Assembly: GCA_001665255.1 (NCBI GenBank)
Contig: LZSH01000382.1
Coordinates: 1 to 42,566 of the forward strand
Direction: 5' to 3'
DNA: 42,566 nucleotides
From: Mycobacteriaceae bacterium 1482268.1
GTDB lineage: Bacteria; Actinomycetota; Actinomycetes; Mycobacteriales; Mycobacteriaceae
Part shown: one piece after another, positions 25,979-35,727 of the stretch
Position numbering within the stretch: the stretch's first letter is position 1
How the letters are laid out: the number at the start of each line of letters is the position of its first letter
Program-made: the position numbers and the translations under genes
The notes under the pieces: model-generated
Database searches by the model: none
Told to the model about the DNA's origin: nothing
Seen by the model: the letters and a program-made list of their open reading frames with translations, nothing else

Positions 25979-26917
25979 CTACGAGGCGGCCCAGGACTCG
26001 ATGATCTCCCGGGCGATCGAGATCGATCCGGGCAAGAGCAGCCGTGAGTCCGTGTCGCTGCTCCAGTCGCCATGGGCCAGCGCCTCGCGGATCTCGGTGC
26101 GGGTGAACCATGCAGCCTCGGCGATCTCGCCGTCGTGAAAGGCGAATTCCTGCTCGGGGTCGGCGATGGCGTGAAAACCCACCATCAGCGATCGCGGGAA
26201 CGGCCACGGCTGGCTGCCCAGATACGTGACATCGCGGACCGTCAACCCGACCTCCTCGGCGACCTCGCGGGCGACGCACGCCTCGAACGATTCGCCGGCC
26301 TCCACGAATCCGGCCAGCAGCGAGAACAGCCGCTCGGGCCACACCGTCTGGCGCGCCAGCACCGCGCGGTCGTGCCCGTCGTGGATCAGGCAGATGACGG
26401 CGGGGTCGATCCGCGGGAATTCCTCGTGGCCGTTGATGGGGTTGACCCGCGCCCAGCCGCCCTTGATCGGCTTGGTGGGCGATCCGTCGACGGTGCTGTA
26501 GCGGGCGCGGTCGTGCCAGTTCAGCAGCGCGGTCGCGGTGGCCACCAATTGCGCGCTGACGTCGTCGAAGATGTGTCCCGCGCGGCGCAGATCGAGCACC
26601 TCCGTATCGCCGCCGGTGGAGTCCTGCGGGGCGACCAGCGCGCTGCGCACCGCCCACACATGCCTGCCGTCGTTGAGCCGGCCGAGGAACACCGCGTGAT
26701 CGGGCGGCTTGTCCCCCAGCGCGCTCGCCTTGCCGAGCACCGCGCGCCCATCGGAGATCAATACCTGGTTGCGCGAATCAACCCGCAGCAGAAGGGCTTC
26801 TGACCAACCGGCGACCGCCGCGTCAATGTCGGTGCGCAGCGCATCCGCGCGGTCGGCGCCGACCCGCGACAGCAGCGGTATGTTGCGCAGCTGAAAGGAC
26901 GTCATCCGCTGACTCAC
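25979..26917 (-). CDS. nudC: NAD(H) pyrophosphatase NudC
   Basis: 312 residues. The Nudix box GFVEAGESFEACVAREVAEE begins at 203 (GX5EX7REUXEEXGU is complete through 225), followed by the NADH-specificity motif SQPWPFP (235-241). It hydrolyses NADH to NMNH and AMP, and in mycobacteria also isoniazid- and ethionamide-NAD adducts. The zinc-ribbon cysteines of E. coli NudC are absent (YSTVDG in place of FCGRCG), as in other mycobacteria. The motif keeps the proline that is Gln in M. tuberculosis H37Rv, so the enzyme is expected to be active. GTG 26917 overlaps the channel gene stop as GTGA, implying translational coupling; ATG 26905 (MTSFQLRN) is the alternative start. Confidence 0.95.
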   Translation of the reverse strand: MSQRMTSFQLRNIPLLSRVGADRADALRTDIDAAVAGWSEALLLRVDSRNQVLISDGRAVLGKASALGDKPPDHAVFLGRLNDGRHVWAVRSALVAPQDSTGGDTEVLDLRRAGHIFDDVSAQLVATATALLNWHDRARYSTVDGSPTKPIKGGWARVNPINGHEEFPRIDPAVICLIHDGHDRAVLARQTVWPERLFSLLAGFVEAGESFEACVAREVAEEVGLTVRDVTYLGSQPWPFPRSLMVGFHAIADPEQEFAFHDGEIAEAAWFTRTEIREALAHGDWSSDTDSRLLLPGSISIAREIIESWAAS

Positions 26918-28008
26918 CGCTCGGGTTCGGCGCTGCGGATGTAAAGCAGCCGGTCGCCGAGCTCGAGCGCATCTACCTGCGGGTCGTCGACGCGCAGCAA
27001 TTTCCCGCCGCGCACCACACCGAGCACGATGTCGGGGTTGTGCCGCGGCGAGCCGCCGACTTCCTTGGTTTCCACTTCACGCTCGGCGATGGCGAACCCG
27101 GCGTCGGGCGTCAGAAGGTCTTCCATCATTTCCACAACGCTCGGGGTCTGCACCGCTATGCCCAGCAGCCGACCCGCAGTCTCGGACGTCACAACCGTCG
27201 AGTCCGCGCCGGACTGCTCCAGCAGGTGCTGGTTCTCGGCCTCCCGAACCGCCGCGATGATCTTGGCGCTGGGTGCGAGCTCGCGCGCGGTGAGCGTGAC
27301 GAGGACGGCGGCGTCGTCGCGGTTGGTGGCGACGATGATGGCTTTCGCGTGCTGAGCGCTGGCCAGCCGCAACACCTCCGAATCGGTCGCGCTGCCGCGG
27401 ACGGTCACCAGGCCCGCGCTCTTGGCGCGCTCGAGGGCGGCGGGATCCTCGTCGACGACGACGATGTCCCCGGGTGCGACCTCGTCGCCGACCATCGCGG
27501 CGACCGCCGTCCTGCCCTTGGTGCCGTATCCGACGACGATGGTGTGGTTGCGCACTCTGCTCCTCCATCGCTGGATCTTCAGTGCCTGGCGCGACTGCGT
27601 GGTCAGGGTCTCGACGGTGGTTCCGATCAGCACGATCAGGAAGGCCACCCGCAGCGGCGTGATCACCAGAACGTTGACCAGCCGCGCCGACGGCGTGACC
27701 GGTGTGATGTCGCCGTAGCCGGTGGTCGACAGTGACACCGTGGCGTAGTAGATGCAGTCCAGCAGCGTCAGCGGATCGTCGGGGTTGGGGGTGCTCTCGA
27801 CGTCGCGGTAGCCGTTGCGGTCCAGGTAGACGATCAGCACCGCCAGCAACAGCGCCGACAGCGCGTAGATAACTCGGCGAATGATGCGCTGGGTCGGGCT
27901 GACGAACGGCTCGGGAATGCGCAGCACGTCGACGAGATCGGCGTCGGGCCGCGCGGTCAGGCTCTGGTCGATGGCGGCCAGACGCCGACGCAACCTACCT
28001 TTGGTCAC
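26914..28008 (-). CDS. Two-helix K+ channel with RCK domain (Rv3200c homologue)
   Basis: 364 residues. Two membrane helices (about 44-62 and 108-130) flank a pore loop with the selectivity filter TTGYGD (95-100). This is followed by an RCK/TrkA-N domain whose nucleotide-binding turn VVGYGTKGRTA is at 159-169, and a TrkA-C-like end. It is built like MthK-type ligand-gated potassium channels at the inner membrane. Translation starts at GTG 28008. It is coupled to nudC downstream (GTGA overlap), an association conserved in mycobacteria. It is divergent from the DoxX-like gene with a 46-base gap. Confidence 0.93.
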   Translation of the reverse strand: MTKGRLRRRLAAIDQSLTARPDADLVDVLRIPEPFVSPTQRIIRRVIYALSALLLAVLIVYLDRNGYRDVESTPNPDDPLTLLDCIYYATVSLSTTGYGDITPVTPSARLVNVLVITPLRVAFLIVLIGTTVETLTTQSRQALKIQRWRSRVRNHTIVVGYGTKGRTAVAAMVGDEVAPGDIVVVDEDPAALERAKSAGLVTVRGSATDSEVLRLASAQHAKAIIVATNRDDAAVLVTLTARELAPSAKIIAAVREAENQHLLEQSGADSTVVTSETAGRLLGIAVQTPSVVEMMEDLLTPDAGFAIAEREVETKEVGGSPRHNPDIVLGVVRGGKLLRVDDPQVDALELGDRLLYIRSAEPER

Positions 28009-28054
28009 GAGGGTCCTTCATCGTGTGGGTCTGCCGCACCAGCACAATGTAATC

Positions 28055-28459
28055 ATGACCGCACCTCCGTCCGGACTGCAGCAGATCGCCAACCCGTCGC
28101 GCGCGTCACGAATGGGAGCGATGCTCGTCGGCATGGGGGTGCTGCATTTCGCGGCACCCAAACCGTTCGACGCCATCGTGCCCGCCGAACTGCCTGGATC
28201 CGCGCGGTTCTATACCCACGCCTCGGGCGTCGGAGAGGTGGTCACCGGCGGGCTTCTGTTGGCGCCCCGGACCCGCAAACTCGGCGCGCTCGTCGCGGTG
28301 GCGCTGTTCGTGTCGGTGTTTCCGGCCAACATCAACATGGCGCGGCTGTGGTGCAAGGATCCCGACAAGCCGCTTTGGATGCGGATCGGCGCGATTGCCC
28401 GGCTGCCGTTGCAGGTTCCGATGGTTACCCAAGCCCTGAAGATCTATCGCGAGTCCTAG
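28055..28459 (+). CDS. DoxX-like small membrane protein
   Basis: 134 residues with about four membrane helices. ATG 28055 is chosen (MTAPPSGLQQIANPSRASRM); the frame is open further upstream but runs into the divergent channel gene. The segments MGVLHFAAPKPFDAIVPAEL, SGVGEVVTGGLLL and FPANINMARLWC are typical of DoxX/DUF-type actinobacterial membrane proteins. Function is not established; some DoxX relatives act with redox enzymes in the envelope. Its stop codon and that of adnB share one CTAG. Confidence 0.85.
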   Translation: MTAPPSGLQQIANPSRASRMGAMLVGMGVLHFAAPKPFDAIVPAELPGSARFYTHASGVGEVVTGGLLLAPRTRKLGALVAVALFVSVFPANINMARLWCKDPDKPLWMRIGAIARLPLQVPMVTQALKIYRES

Positions 28460-31400
28460 GCCGCCGGGAGCTGGAGCAGCGCCGCGAGGTCTGCGTGCCC
28501 AGGCAGCGATTCAGGGACGACGGTTTCCCCGGACTTCACGTAGTGGAAGGCGGCGTGCACGGTGTCGACGGGTACACCGCGCAGCGCGGCCCAGGCCAGC
28601 CGGTAGACCGCGAGCTGGACGGCGGCGTGCCGCTTGGCTGCCGGCGTGTCCGGCGGATCGCCGGTCTTCCAGTCGACGACGGTGGTGCCGTCGTCGTCGA
28701 CGAAGACCGCATCGATGCGGCCCCGCACCACCGTGTCCCCGATGACCATGTCGAAGGGCACCTCGACGTCGACGGGCGTGCGGGCCGCCCACCGCGAGGA
28801 CATGAACGCGGTTTGCAGTTCGGCGAGGCTCTCTGCCTCCTCGCGCGCCAGCTGTCCGTCGACCGCCCCCGGCAGCTCGTCGAGGTCGAACAGCCGATCG
28901 GCTCCGTAGAACCGCTGGACCCAGTCGTGAAAGGCCGTGCCCAGCAATGCATGTGGATCGGGGCGAACCGGCAACCTTCGGCGCAGCCGGCGCAATGCCG
29001 CATCGGGGTCGCGGTCGAGTTCCACCAGGCTGCTCACCGACAGCGCCGCGGGTAACGTGGCGGGTCGCTGTGGCGCCACGCGATTGCGCTCGGCCAGCAG
29101 CGCGTCGACGTCGGCGACCCAGCCGTCGACATCGTCACCGGCATCGTCGTCGGGCGCGTCGGGACGGCCCGCCATTGCGTGGTGAACCAGGCCCGCCCCA
29201 CGGTTCACGTCGCCGCGTCGGCCGCCGACGGGATCAGCTGGCCATACCGACTCGATTACCTTGTCCCGCAACGGGTTCGGTTCGTCATCGGCGGGGGCTG
29301 GTGCCCAGTGCTCGATCTCGCCGCACGGCTCCCCGGCCGCGGCCGACTCGTCGATGATCTGCTTGAGCTCGAGGAGAAACTCCGACGGACCCCTCGGCTT
29401 GCCCTCCGATGCGCCCCAATGATGACCGGACAGCAGCAGCGTGTCCTCAGCGCGCGTCAACGCCACGTACAGCAGCCGGCGTTCCTCGTCGACGCGTCGC
29501 TGGTCGAGCCTGCGTTTGTGGTCGGCGATCTTGTCCGACAACAGTTTCCGGTCGTTCACGTCCGACGTGTCGAGCACCGGGACGCCGTGGGCGCCTATGG
29601 TGGCCCGGTCGCCGCGCAGCAACGGCGGCAGGTCGCCGGGATCGGTGAGCCAGGTCCGCATCGTCGCCGTCGACGGAAACACGCGTCCGCTCAGATGAGG
29701 CACGGCCACGATCTGCCACTCCAGACCCTTGGCCGCGTGAACGGTCAGGATCTGCACCCGGTCCTGGGCGACGGTGACTTCCGCAGGAGCCAAGCCGTTC
29801 TCGACCATCATCGCGGCGTCGAGGTAGGCGAGCAAGTCGGACACTGTGGTGCCGGGCCGCGCCGCCGAGTAGTCGGCCACCACATCGGCGAACCTGTCGA
29901 GATTCTCGGCTCCGGACCATCCCGCCGACGGCGGCCGCGTCGCACGGGCCTCAGCGTCGACGCCGAGCACCCGGCGCACCTCGGCGACCAGGTCCGGCAG
30001 CGGATGCGCGAGATGGGCGCGCAAGCCCGCAAGCTCCTGAGCCAGGGCGCTGACGCGTCGGAACCCCTCCGGCGAGTAGGCGTCCGCGGCGCCCGGATCG
30101 CTGATGGCGTCGGCCAGACAGGCTGAGTCGGCATCGGCAGCGGCCTGGGCCACGATCTCGTCGGCCGCCGAACGGTCCCGCTTCCCGCCGACGTCGTCGA
30201 GTTCGACAGCGCGCTGCCACAACGCGGCGATATCGCGGCCGCCCAGCTGCCACCGCGGTCCGGTCAGTACAGCCATCGCCGCCGCCCCCGCGCCGGGGTC
30301 GGCGACCAGTCGCAGCATGGCCACGACGTCGGCAACCTCCCTCACGGCGAGCAGCCCCGCCAGACCGACGACCTCGACCGGCACGCCTCGCGCGGTCAAC
30401 GCGTCGGCCATCGGCGCGGCGTCGGCGTTGCGGCGCACCAACACTGCGGCGGTCGGAATGGCCTCCCCCGACCCGCGGGCGCCGTGGTAGCGCTGCGCCA
30501 AATGCTCAGCGACCCAGTCACGTTCGGCCTCGACGTCGCTCAGCAGCGCGCATCGGATGGTGCCCGGATCCGCGTCCGGCCGCGGTCGAAGCGCCTGCAC
30601 CGCGACCGAGCGCCGCCTGGCCTCCGCCGACACGGCGTTGGCCAGATACAGTGCCCGAGGCGGATTGCGCCAGCTTGTTCGCAGCTCCAGTGTGGGCGCC
30701 GGGCTGCCGTCCGACCGGGGGAAGTCGGTGGTGAAGCGCGGCAAGTTGGTCGCCGATGCCCCGCGCCATCCGTAGATCGACTGAATCGGGTCGCCGACGG
30801 CGGTCAACGCCAACTCGTCGTCGACGCCCCCGCCGAACAACGACGACAACGCGATCCGCTGCGCGTGGCCGGTGTCCTGGTACTCGTCGAGCAGCACGAC
30901 ACGAAACCGCTTTCGCAGTTGTTCGCCGACTTGCGGGAACGACGACGCGAGCCGTGCGGCCGAGGCCATCTGCATGCCGAAGTCCATCACCTTTTCGGCC
31001 TTCATACGCCGGTGCAGCGCGTCGATCAGCGGCACCAGCTGGGTGCGCTCAGTCTGCGTGGCCAGCATCCGCAGCAGCCACTGGCTGGGTCCGCGGTCGC
31101 GTTGATACGGACCGGCAGGCAGCGTGTGCACCAGCCTCTCCAGCTCGACATGGGTGTCGGTCAGCTGCTCGGTGTCCACGAGGTGTTCGGCCAGCTGACC
31201 GGCGAGCCTCAGCACCATTGTGGTGACGGCAGCCGGGGTCTTGTCCGTGTCGAGGCCACCCGGATGGTCGGCGACGACGCGGAAAGCCAACTGCCACAAT
31301 TCGGTTTCGCTGAGGAGCCGGGCGTCGGGCTCGACCGGCAACAGTAGACCGTGCTCGCGCAACAACGCGCCCGCGAAGGCGTGATAGGTGCTGACCGTCG

Positions 31401-31719
31401 GCGGGTCGTCGGCCGCATCCAGGCCGCCGGGGACGATGCCGGTACCGGCGAGCCGGGCCAGCCGCGAGCGGACGCGACGCAATAGCTGCCCTGCAGCCTT
31501 GCGGGTGAATGTCAGGCCGAGGACCTCACCGGCCGAGGCGTAGCCGTTGGCCACCAGCCACACCACCCGCGCCGCCATCGTCTCGGTCTTGCCCGCACCG
31601 GCGCCCGCGATCACCACCAAGGGGCCCGGTGGTGCGGAAATGACCGCCTCCTGCTCATGCGTCGGTGCGAAAAGCCCTAGCGCAGAGGCTAACTCGGCGG
31701 GGGTGTATCGGGGTGTCAT
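28456..31719 (-). CDS. adnB: AdnB subunit of the AdnAB helicase-nuclease
   Basis: 1087 residues. The N-terminal UvrD-like motor has Walker A GAGAGKT (39-45), LLDEYQDTGHAQR, GDPIQSIYGWRGA and LEWQIVAVPHL. The C-terminal RecB-type nuclease domain has the Asp and Asp-x-Lys centre in VRGRIDAVFVDDDGTTVVDW and WKTG. AdnAB resects double-strand breaks for recombination in mycobacteria; AdnB is the main motor. ATG 31719 overlaps the adnA stop as ATGA, so the subunits are translated in tandem. The length is close to the M. tuberculosis protein. The longer open frame upstream of 31719 lies inside adnA and is not coding. Confidence 0.95.
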   Translation of the reverse strand: MTPRYTPAELASALGLFAPTHEQEAVISAPPGPLVVIAGAGAGKTETMAARVVWLVANGYASAGEVLGLTFTRKAAGQLLRRVRSRLARLAGTGIVPGGLDAADDPPTVSTYHAFAGALLREHGLLLPVEPDARLLSETELWQLAFRVVADHPGGLDTDKTPAAVTTMVLRLAGQLAEHLVDTEQLTDTHVELERLVHTLPAGPYQRDRGPSQWLLRMLATQTERTQLVPLIDALHRRMKAEKVMDFGMQMASAARLASSFPQVGEQLRKRFRVVLLDEYQDTGHAQRIALSSLFGGGVDDELALTAVGDPIQSIYGWRGASATNLPRFTTDFPRSDGSPAPTLELRTSWRNPPRALYLANAVSAEARRRSVAVQALRPRPDADPGTIRCALLSDVEAERDWVAEHLAQRYHGARGSGEAIPTAAVLVRRNADAAPMADALTARGVPVEVVGLAGLLAVREVADVVAMLRLVADPGAGAAAMAVLTGPRWQLGGRDIAALWQRAVELDDVGGKRDRSAADEIVAQAAADADSACLADAISDPGAADAYSPEGFRRVSALAQELAGLRAHLAHPLPDLVAEVRRVLGVDAEARATRPPSAGWSGAENLDRFADVVADYSAARPGTTVSDLLAYLDAAMMVENGLAPAEVTVAQDRVQILTVHAAKGLEWQIVAVPHLSGRVFPSTATMRTWLTDPGDLPPLLRGDRATIGAHGVPVLDTSDVNDRKLLSDKIADHKRRLDQRRVDEERRLLYVALTRAEDTLLLSGHHWGASEGKPRGPSEFLLELKQIIDESAAAGEPCGEIEHWAPAPADDEPNPLRDKVIESVWPADPVGGRRGDVNRGAGLVHHAMAGRPDAPDDDAGDDVDGWVADVDALLAERNRVAPQRPATLPAALSVSSLVELDRDPDAALRRLRRRLPVRPDPHALLGTAFHDWVQRFYGADRLFDLDELPGAVDGQLAREEAESLAELQTAFMSSRWAARTPVDVEVPFDMVIGDTVVRGRIDAVFVDDDGTTVVDWKTGDPPDTPAAKRHAAVQLAVYRLAWAALRGVPVDTVHAAFHYVKSGETVVPESLPGHADLAALLQLPAA

Positions 31720-34700
31720 GACGGCGTCGCTCCGTCGGACGGGTTTTGGGCAGGGCAGCTCTGCCGTACTGGGCAGTGCGCGCAGCCGTCGTTGATCCGG
31801 GCGAGGAACTGCGGGCCCTGCGTCGCCGCCGCCGCTTGACCCACGACCTCGCGCCACTGGCCGCACGCGTCGGGCGTGAGCGGATCCTGCTGCCGCTCGG
31901 TGGCGCCCGCCGCACCTGTCCTGCCCAGGTAGACCAACCGACCACCGCCCGGCGTCTCTCCTTCCGCCAGAAGGCCTTCGGCGATGGCCAGTTGATACAT
32001 CGCCAGCTGCGCGTGCTGCTGCGCGTCGTCCTTGCTGACCGGCGACTTGCCGGTCTTGATATCGACGACCACCAGGCGGCCCGCCTCGTCGCGTTCCAGC
32101 CGGTCGAGCCTGCCGCGAACCCGCACGGCGGTGCCGTCGCAATCGAGGACGCCGTCGACGTCGACCTCGGTGCCGAACTCGGTGAGTTCGCGACGCGTCT
32201 GCTCCCGCCATTGCGTGAACGTCGCCAGCATCGATTGATGCCGCGCCAGCTCGTTGTCGGCGTACCACGCCGAGTCAAACGGCAGCTTCTCCCAAAGCCG
32301 TTCGAGTTCGGCGGCCATCTGGTGTTCGGTCATGGCCGGATCCGCGACCAAGGCGTGCACCAGCGAGCCGACGGCTGAGCGCACGTCGCGCCGGTCGCTG
32401 CCGCCGTGCCGCTCGAGCAGCCACCGTAGCGGGCAGTCGGCCAGCGTCTGCAGCGTCGACGGTGATAGTCGCACCACGTTGTCCTCGCCGGACCACAGCG
32501 GTTCGTCGGTGCTGGGTGCCGTCATGCCGTACCACTGCTTGGGATCGGCGCCCGAGATGCCCGCCGCTGCGAGGCGGGCCAACTGTGCTGCTGCACAGGC
32601 TCTTACGCTGTCGGCGACGGCGCTCTCGGGCGCGCAGACCACCGCGCGCAGCCTGCCGACCAGCGGTGCAGGAGCGAGCACCCGTGGGGCGGACACCGGC
32701 GTTGCCGTTTCGGTGTCGGTGTCGGTCGCGAACCGCTGAAGCTCGAAGAAGAACGGCGACGGCAGCATCGAGTCGTCCCCGCACTCGCTGTCGACCGCTG
32801 TGACCAACACCTTGCTGCGGGCGCGGCCCATCGCGGCGATCAGCAGCCTGCGCTCCTCGGCCAGCAGCGGGGCGCGGCTCGACACCTCGGCGGTGTCGGT
32901 GACGACTCCGTCGATGACGTCAACCAACAGCTGGGTCGCAAGGACGCCTCCCCGTGGAGTCGTGTTGGGCCACAACCCTTCCTGCAGGCCGGCGATGACC
33001 ACGACGTCCCACTCCCCGCTCAGCGCGGCGTGCGCACTCAGCAGCGCGATCCCGCCGCTGTCGGGGGGCGGGTCACCCGGCGCGGGCAGCGGGCCCAGCG
33101 CACGCACGTGCTCGACCAGTCCGCGAAGCGATGCCCCGCCGGTTCTCGTCACGTACTTTTCCGTGACGTCGAACAGCGCCGTGACCGCGTCGAGGTCGGC
33201 ATCGGCGTTTGTGCCCGCCACGCCCCCGCGCTCGCTGGCCGCCAGCCAGCGCTTCTGCAGACCGGAGCGGTGCCACGCCTGCCACAGTGTGTGCCGCGGG
33301 TCGGCACCGTCGGCCTGACTGCGCCGCGCTGCGGTGAGTACCGCACGCACGCGCTGCAGGGGACGCATCAAATCACCTGTGATGCCGAGTTTTTCGGATT
33401 CCAGCGCCTCGACGAGAAGTTCTCCGAAGTCGCGCGGCGGTCGGGTTTCTCCGGCATGCGATCGGCCCCGGTCGGCGCGGCGCAATGCCCTGCGGAGTTG
33501 CCGCAGCGATACCGGGTCGACCCGACCGATGGGCCCGGTGACCAACTGCACGGCTCGATCGCCGTCCAGCCCTTCGGCGACAGCCTCGAGCACCGTCAGC
33601 ATGGCCCGCGATGCCGACTGCTCGGCGACCGGAACACCTGACGGCGGGGCGACCATCGGTACGCCGGCCGCGGCCAGTGCGCGGGACACCGCCGCGCCGC
33701 TGTGGCGCACGGAGCGGACGATCACGGCCATCTGCGACCACGGCACCCCGTCGACCAGGTGGGCTCTGCGCAGCGTGTCGGCGATCAGCGCGGCCTCGGC
33801 ATGGGGAGTCGCGGCCACCCGGACGGACACCGACCCGGGTGCGTCGCTGGTGCTGTCGAATTCACGTACCTGCGCGGCGCCGGGCAAGCGCTGCGCGAGG
33901 CCGGTCACGGCGCGGGCCACCGCGGGTGCGCACCGGTACGACTCCGTCAGCGTGATCACCCGATCGTCGTCACCCTGCAGCAGAGTTGGGTCGGCGCCGC
34001 GGTAGGAGAACACGGACTGGTTGGGGTCCCCGGCGATGACGGTCAGCTCGGTGCTGGCCGCCAGCAGCCGCACCAGACGGGCGGCCTGCGGGTCGAGGTG
34101 TTGGGCGTCGTCGACCAGAAGGAGCCTGATCCGACCGCGTTCGGCGGCGAGCAGTTCAGGGTCGACGGCGAACGCCTCCAGCGCCGCGCCGACGAGCTCG
34201 GCGGCACCCAGCGCCGGCACGGTGGCCTGCGCGGCGGCCATGCCGACGGCCGATCTCAGCAACATCGTCTGCTCGTACTGCTGCGCGAACTGCCCCGCAG
34301 CCAGCCACTCCTGACGGCCGTGCGATCGGCCGATGCGTTGCAGCGCAAGCGGATCCACACCGCGTTCGGTGCAGCGGGCCAACAGGTCACGCAGCTCGGT
34401 GGCGAACCCTGCGGTACTCAGTGCAGGTCGAAGCTGGCGGGGCCACGCGACGGCCGCCTTGTCGCCGTCCTCGAGATCGCCCGCGAGCAGCTCACGAATG
34501 ATGCCGTCCTGCTCGGCGGTGGTGATGAGCCGCGGCGGTGGATCCCCATTGCGCTGCGCGGCCAGCCTCAGCACGGCGAACGCGTACGAGTGCACGGTGC
34601 GTACCAGCGGTTCGCGCACGACAGCGCGGCTGCCGGCCTGCAGTAGCGCCGAGGTGATGGCGGCGCGCGCCTGCGTACCCAGCCTCGCCGAACCCGTCAG

Positions 34701-34865
34701 CAGCAGAACCGATTCCGGCTCGGCGCCTGCGGTGATGTGCGCGATGGCGGTGTCGATCAACGCGCGCGTTTTGCCCGTGCCCGGCCCGCCAAGCACTCGG
34801 ACCATGCCGCGAATGCCGGTCTCGATCAACGCCGTGGGGGTGAGCGCGATGTGGGGTGCGGACAT
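31716..34865 (-). CDS. adnA: AdnA subunit of the AdnAB helicase-nuclease
   Basis: 1049 residues. Walker A is GGPGTGKT (26-33), Walker B LLLVDDAQHLD, then GDPNQSVFSYRGAD and the motor motifs. The C-terminal nuclease domain has VRGRLDRLERDEAGRLVVVD and DIKTGKSP. An iron-sulfur cluster set of cysteines surrounds it: C in TLADCPLRW upstream and CAHCPVRQSC at the end. It is the lead subunit and one of two nucleases of AdnAB. ATG 34865 starts the operon; lipV is divergent with 62 bases between. Both nuclease centres look intact. Confidence 0.95.
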   Translation of the reverse strand: MSAPHIALTPTALIETGIRGMVRVLGGPGTGKTRALIDTAIAHITAGAEPESVLLLTGSARLGTQARAAITSALLQAGSRAVVREPLVRTVHSYAFAVLRLAAQRNGDPPPRLITTAEQDGIIRELLAGDLEDGDKAAVAWPRQLRPALSTAGFATELRDLLARCTERGVDPLALQRIGRSHGRQEWLAAGQFAQQYEQTMLLRSAVGMAAAQATVPALGAAELVGAALEAFAVDPELLAAERGRIRLLLVDDAQHLDPQAARLVRLLAASTELTVIAGDPNQSVFSYRGADPTLLQGDDDRVITLTESYRCAPAVARAVTGLAQRLPGAAQVREFDSTSDAPGSVSVRVAATPHAEAALIADTLRRAHLVDGVPWSQMAVIVRSVRHSGAAVSRALAAAGVPMVAPPSGVPVAEQSASRAMLTVLEAVAEGLDGDRAVQLVTGPIGRVDPVSLRQLRRALRRADRGRSHAGETRPPRDFGELLVEALESEKLGITGDLMRPLQRVRAVLTAARRSQADGADPRHTLWQAWHRSGLQKRWLAASERGGVAGTNADADLDAVTALFDVTEKYVTRTGGASLRGLVEHVRALGPLPAPGDPPPDSGGIALLSAHAALSGEWDVVVIAGLQEGLWPNTTPRGGVLATQLLVDVIDGVVTDTAEVSSRAPLLAEERRLLIAAMGRARSKVLVTAVDSECGDDSMLPSPFFFELQRFATDTDTETATPVSAPRVLAPAPLVGRLRAVVCAPESAVADSVRACAAAQLARLAAAGISGADPKQWYGMTAPSTDEPLWSGEDNVVRLSPSTLQTLADCPLRWLLERHGGSDRRDVRSAVGSLVHALVADPAMTEHQMAAELERLWEKLPFDSAWYADNELARHQSMLATFTQWREQTRRELTEFGTEVDVDGVLDCDGTAVRVRGRLDRLERDEAGRLVVVDIKTGKSPVSKDDAQQHAQLAMYQLAIAEGLLAEGETPGGGRLVYLGRTGAAGATERQQDPLTPDACGQWREVVGQAAAATQGPQFLARINDGCAHCPVRQSCPAQNPSDGATPS

Positions 34866-34927
34866 GAGGGCATGACACCACGAGGGTCCGACAAGTCGCG
34901 CTCGTGCGTTGCCCTTAGCATCAGACC

Positions 34928-35725
34928 GTGGCCGGCAACACCCATTTCCTCAACGTCCATCGCTTCGGTCCCGAACAGCCCGCGCAGGTCTTGGCCGTGC
35001 ACGGGCTGACCGGACACGGGCTGCGGTGGCGGACGCTCGCCACGCAGCACCTGCCCGGCTGCTCGGTGCTGGCGCCCGACCTGATCGGTCATGGCAGGTC
35101 GTCATGGGAAGCGCCGTGGACGTTGGACGCCAACGTCGCGGCGCTGGCCGAGCTGCTCGCCAACGAGATCACTCGGCCTGTTGTGGTGGTGGGACACTCG
35201 TTCGGCGGCGCGGTCGCGTTGAAACTCGCTGTCGCCCGGCCGGATCTGGTCGCGGCACTGGTGTTGCTCGACCCGGCAGTCGGGCTGGACGGCGCATGGA
35301 TGGCCAACATCGCCGACGACATGATGGCCTCGCCGTACTACCTCGACCGGGACGAGGCGCGCAACGAGAAGGCTTCGGGTTCCTGGGCCGACGTGGACTC
35401 CGCCGAGCTGGACGCCGAACTCGACGAGCATCTTGTCGAGCGGCCGGACGGCCGATGCGGGTGGCGGATCAGCATCCCGGCGATGATGTCCTACTGGAGC
35501 GAACTGGCTCGCGATTTCGTGGTGCCGCACAAGGGAATCCGCACCACGCTGGTTCGCGCTGCCCGCACTCAGCCGCCGTATGTGACCGACGCGCTCGTCA
35601 CCGCGCTGGAAGACGAGCTCGGTCCGCGGTTCTCACTCGTCGAATTCGACTGCGACCATATGGTGGCCCAGGCCAAGCCGGTGGAGACGGCGGCGGTGAT
35701 ACGGGACCGGCTCGAACAGGTCTAG
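34928..35725 (+). CDS. lipV: Alpha/beta hydrolase LipV-like
   Basis: 265 residues. HGLTGHGLRW forms the oxyanion loop, DLIGHGRS follows the next strand, and the nucleophile elbow is GHSFGG with Ser91. A late His is in FDCDHMVA. In M. tuberculosis the gene at this position (Rv3203) is lipV, annotated as a lipase/esterase. Translation starts at GTG 34928. It is divergent from adnA and is followed after two bases by the alkyltransferase-like gene, so the two form an operon. No signal peptide is visible. Confidence 0.9.
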   Translation: MAGNTHFLNVHRFGPEQPAQVLAVHGLTGHGLRWRTLATQHLPGCSVLAPDLIGHGRSSWEAPWTLDANVAALAELLANEITRPVVVVGHSFGGAVALKLAVARPDLVAALVLLDPAVGLDGAWMANIADDMMASPYYLDRDEARNEKASGSWADVDSAELDAELDEHLVERPDGRCGWRISIPAMMSYWSELARDFVVPHKGIRTTLVRAARTQPPYVTDALVTALEDELGPRFSLVEFDCDHMVAQAKPVETAAVIRDRLEQV

Positions 35726-35727
35726 CT

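Noticed and set aside
25885..26657. Long frames running through the two 64-bp repeats, giving the shared peptides KPTYGRES and ETRHYVDLG
   Set aside because: The common peptides come from the repeated DNA itself; they are antisense to nudC or TetR sequence and not separate genes.
31720..32268. Upstream extension of the adnB frame
   Set aside because: It lies wholly inside adnA on the same strand in another frame; the ATGA-coupled start at 31719 matches the known AdnB N-terminus.
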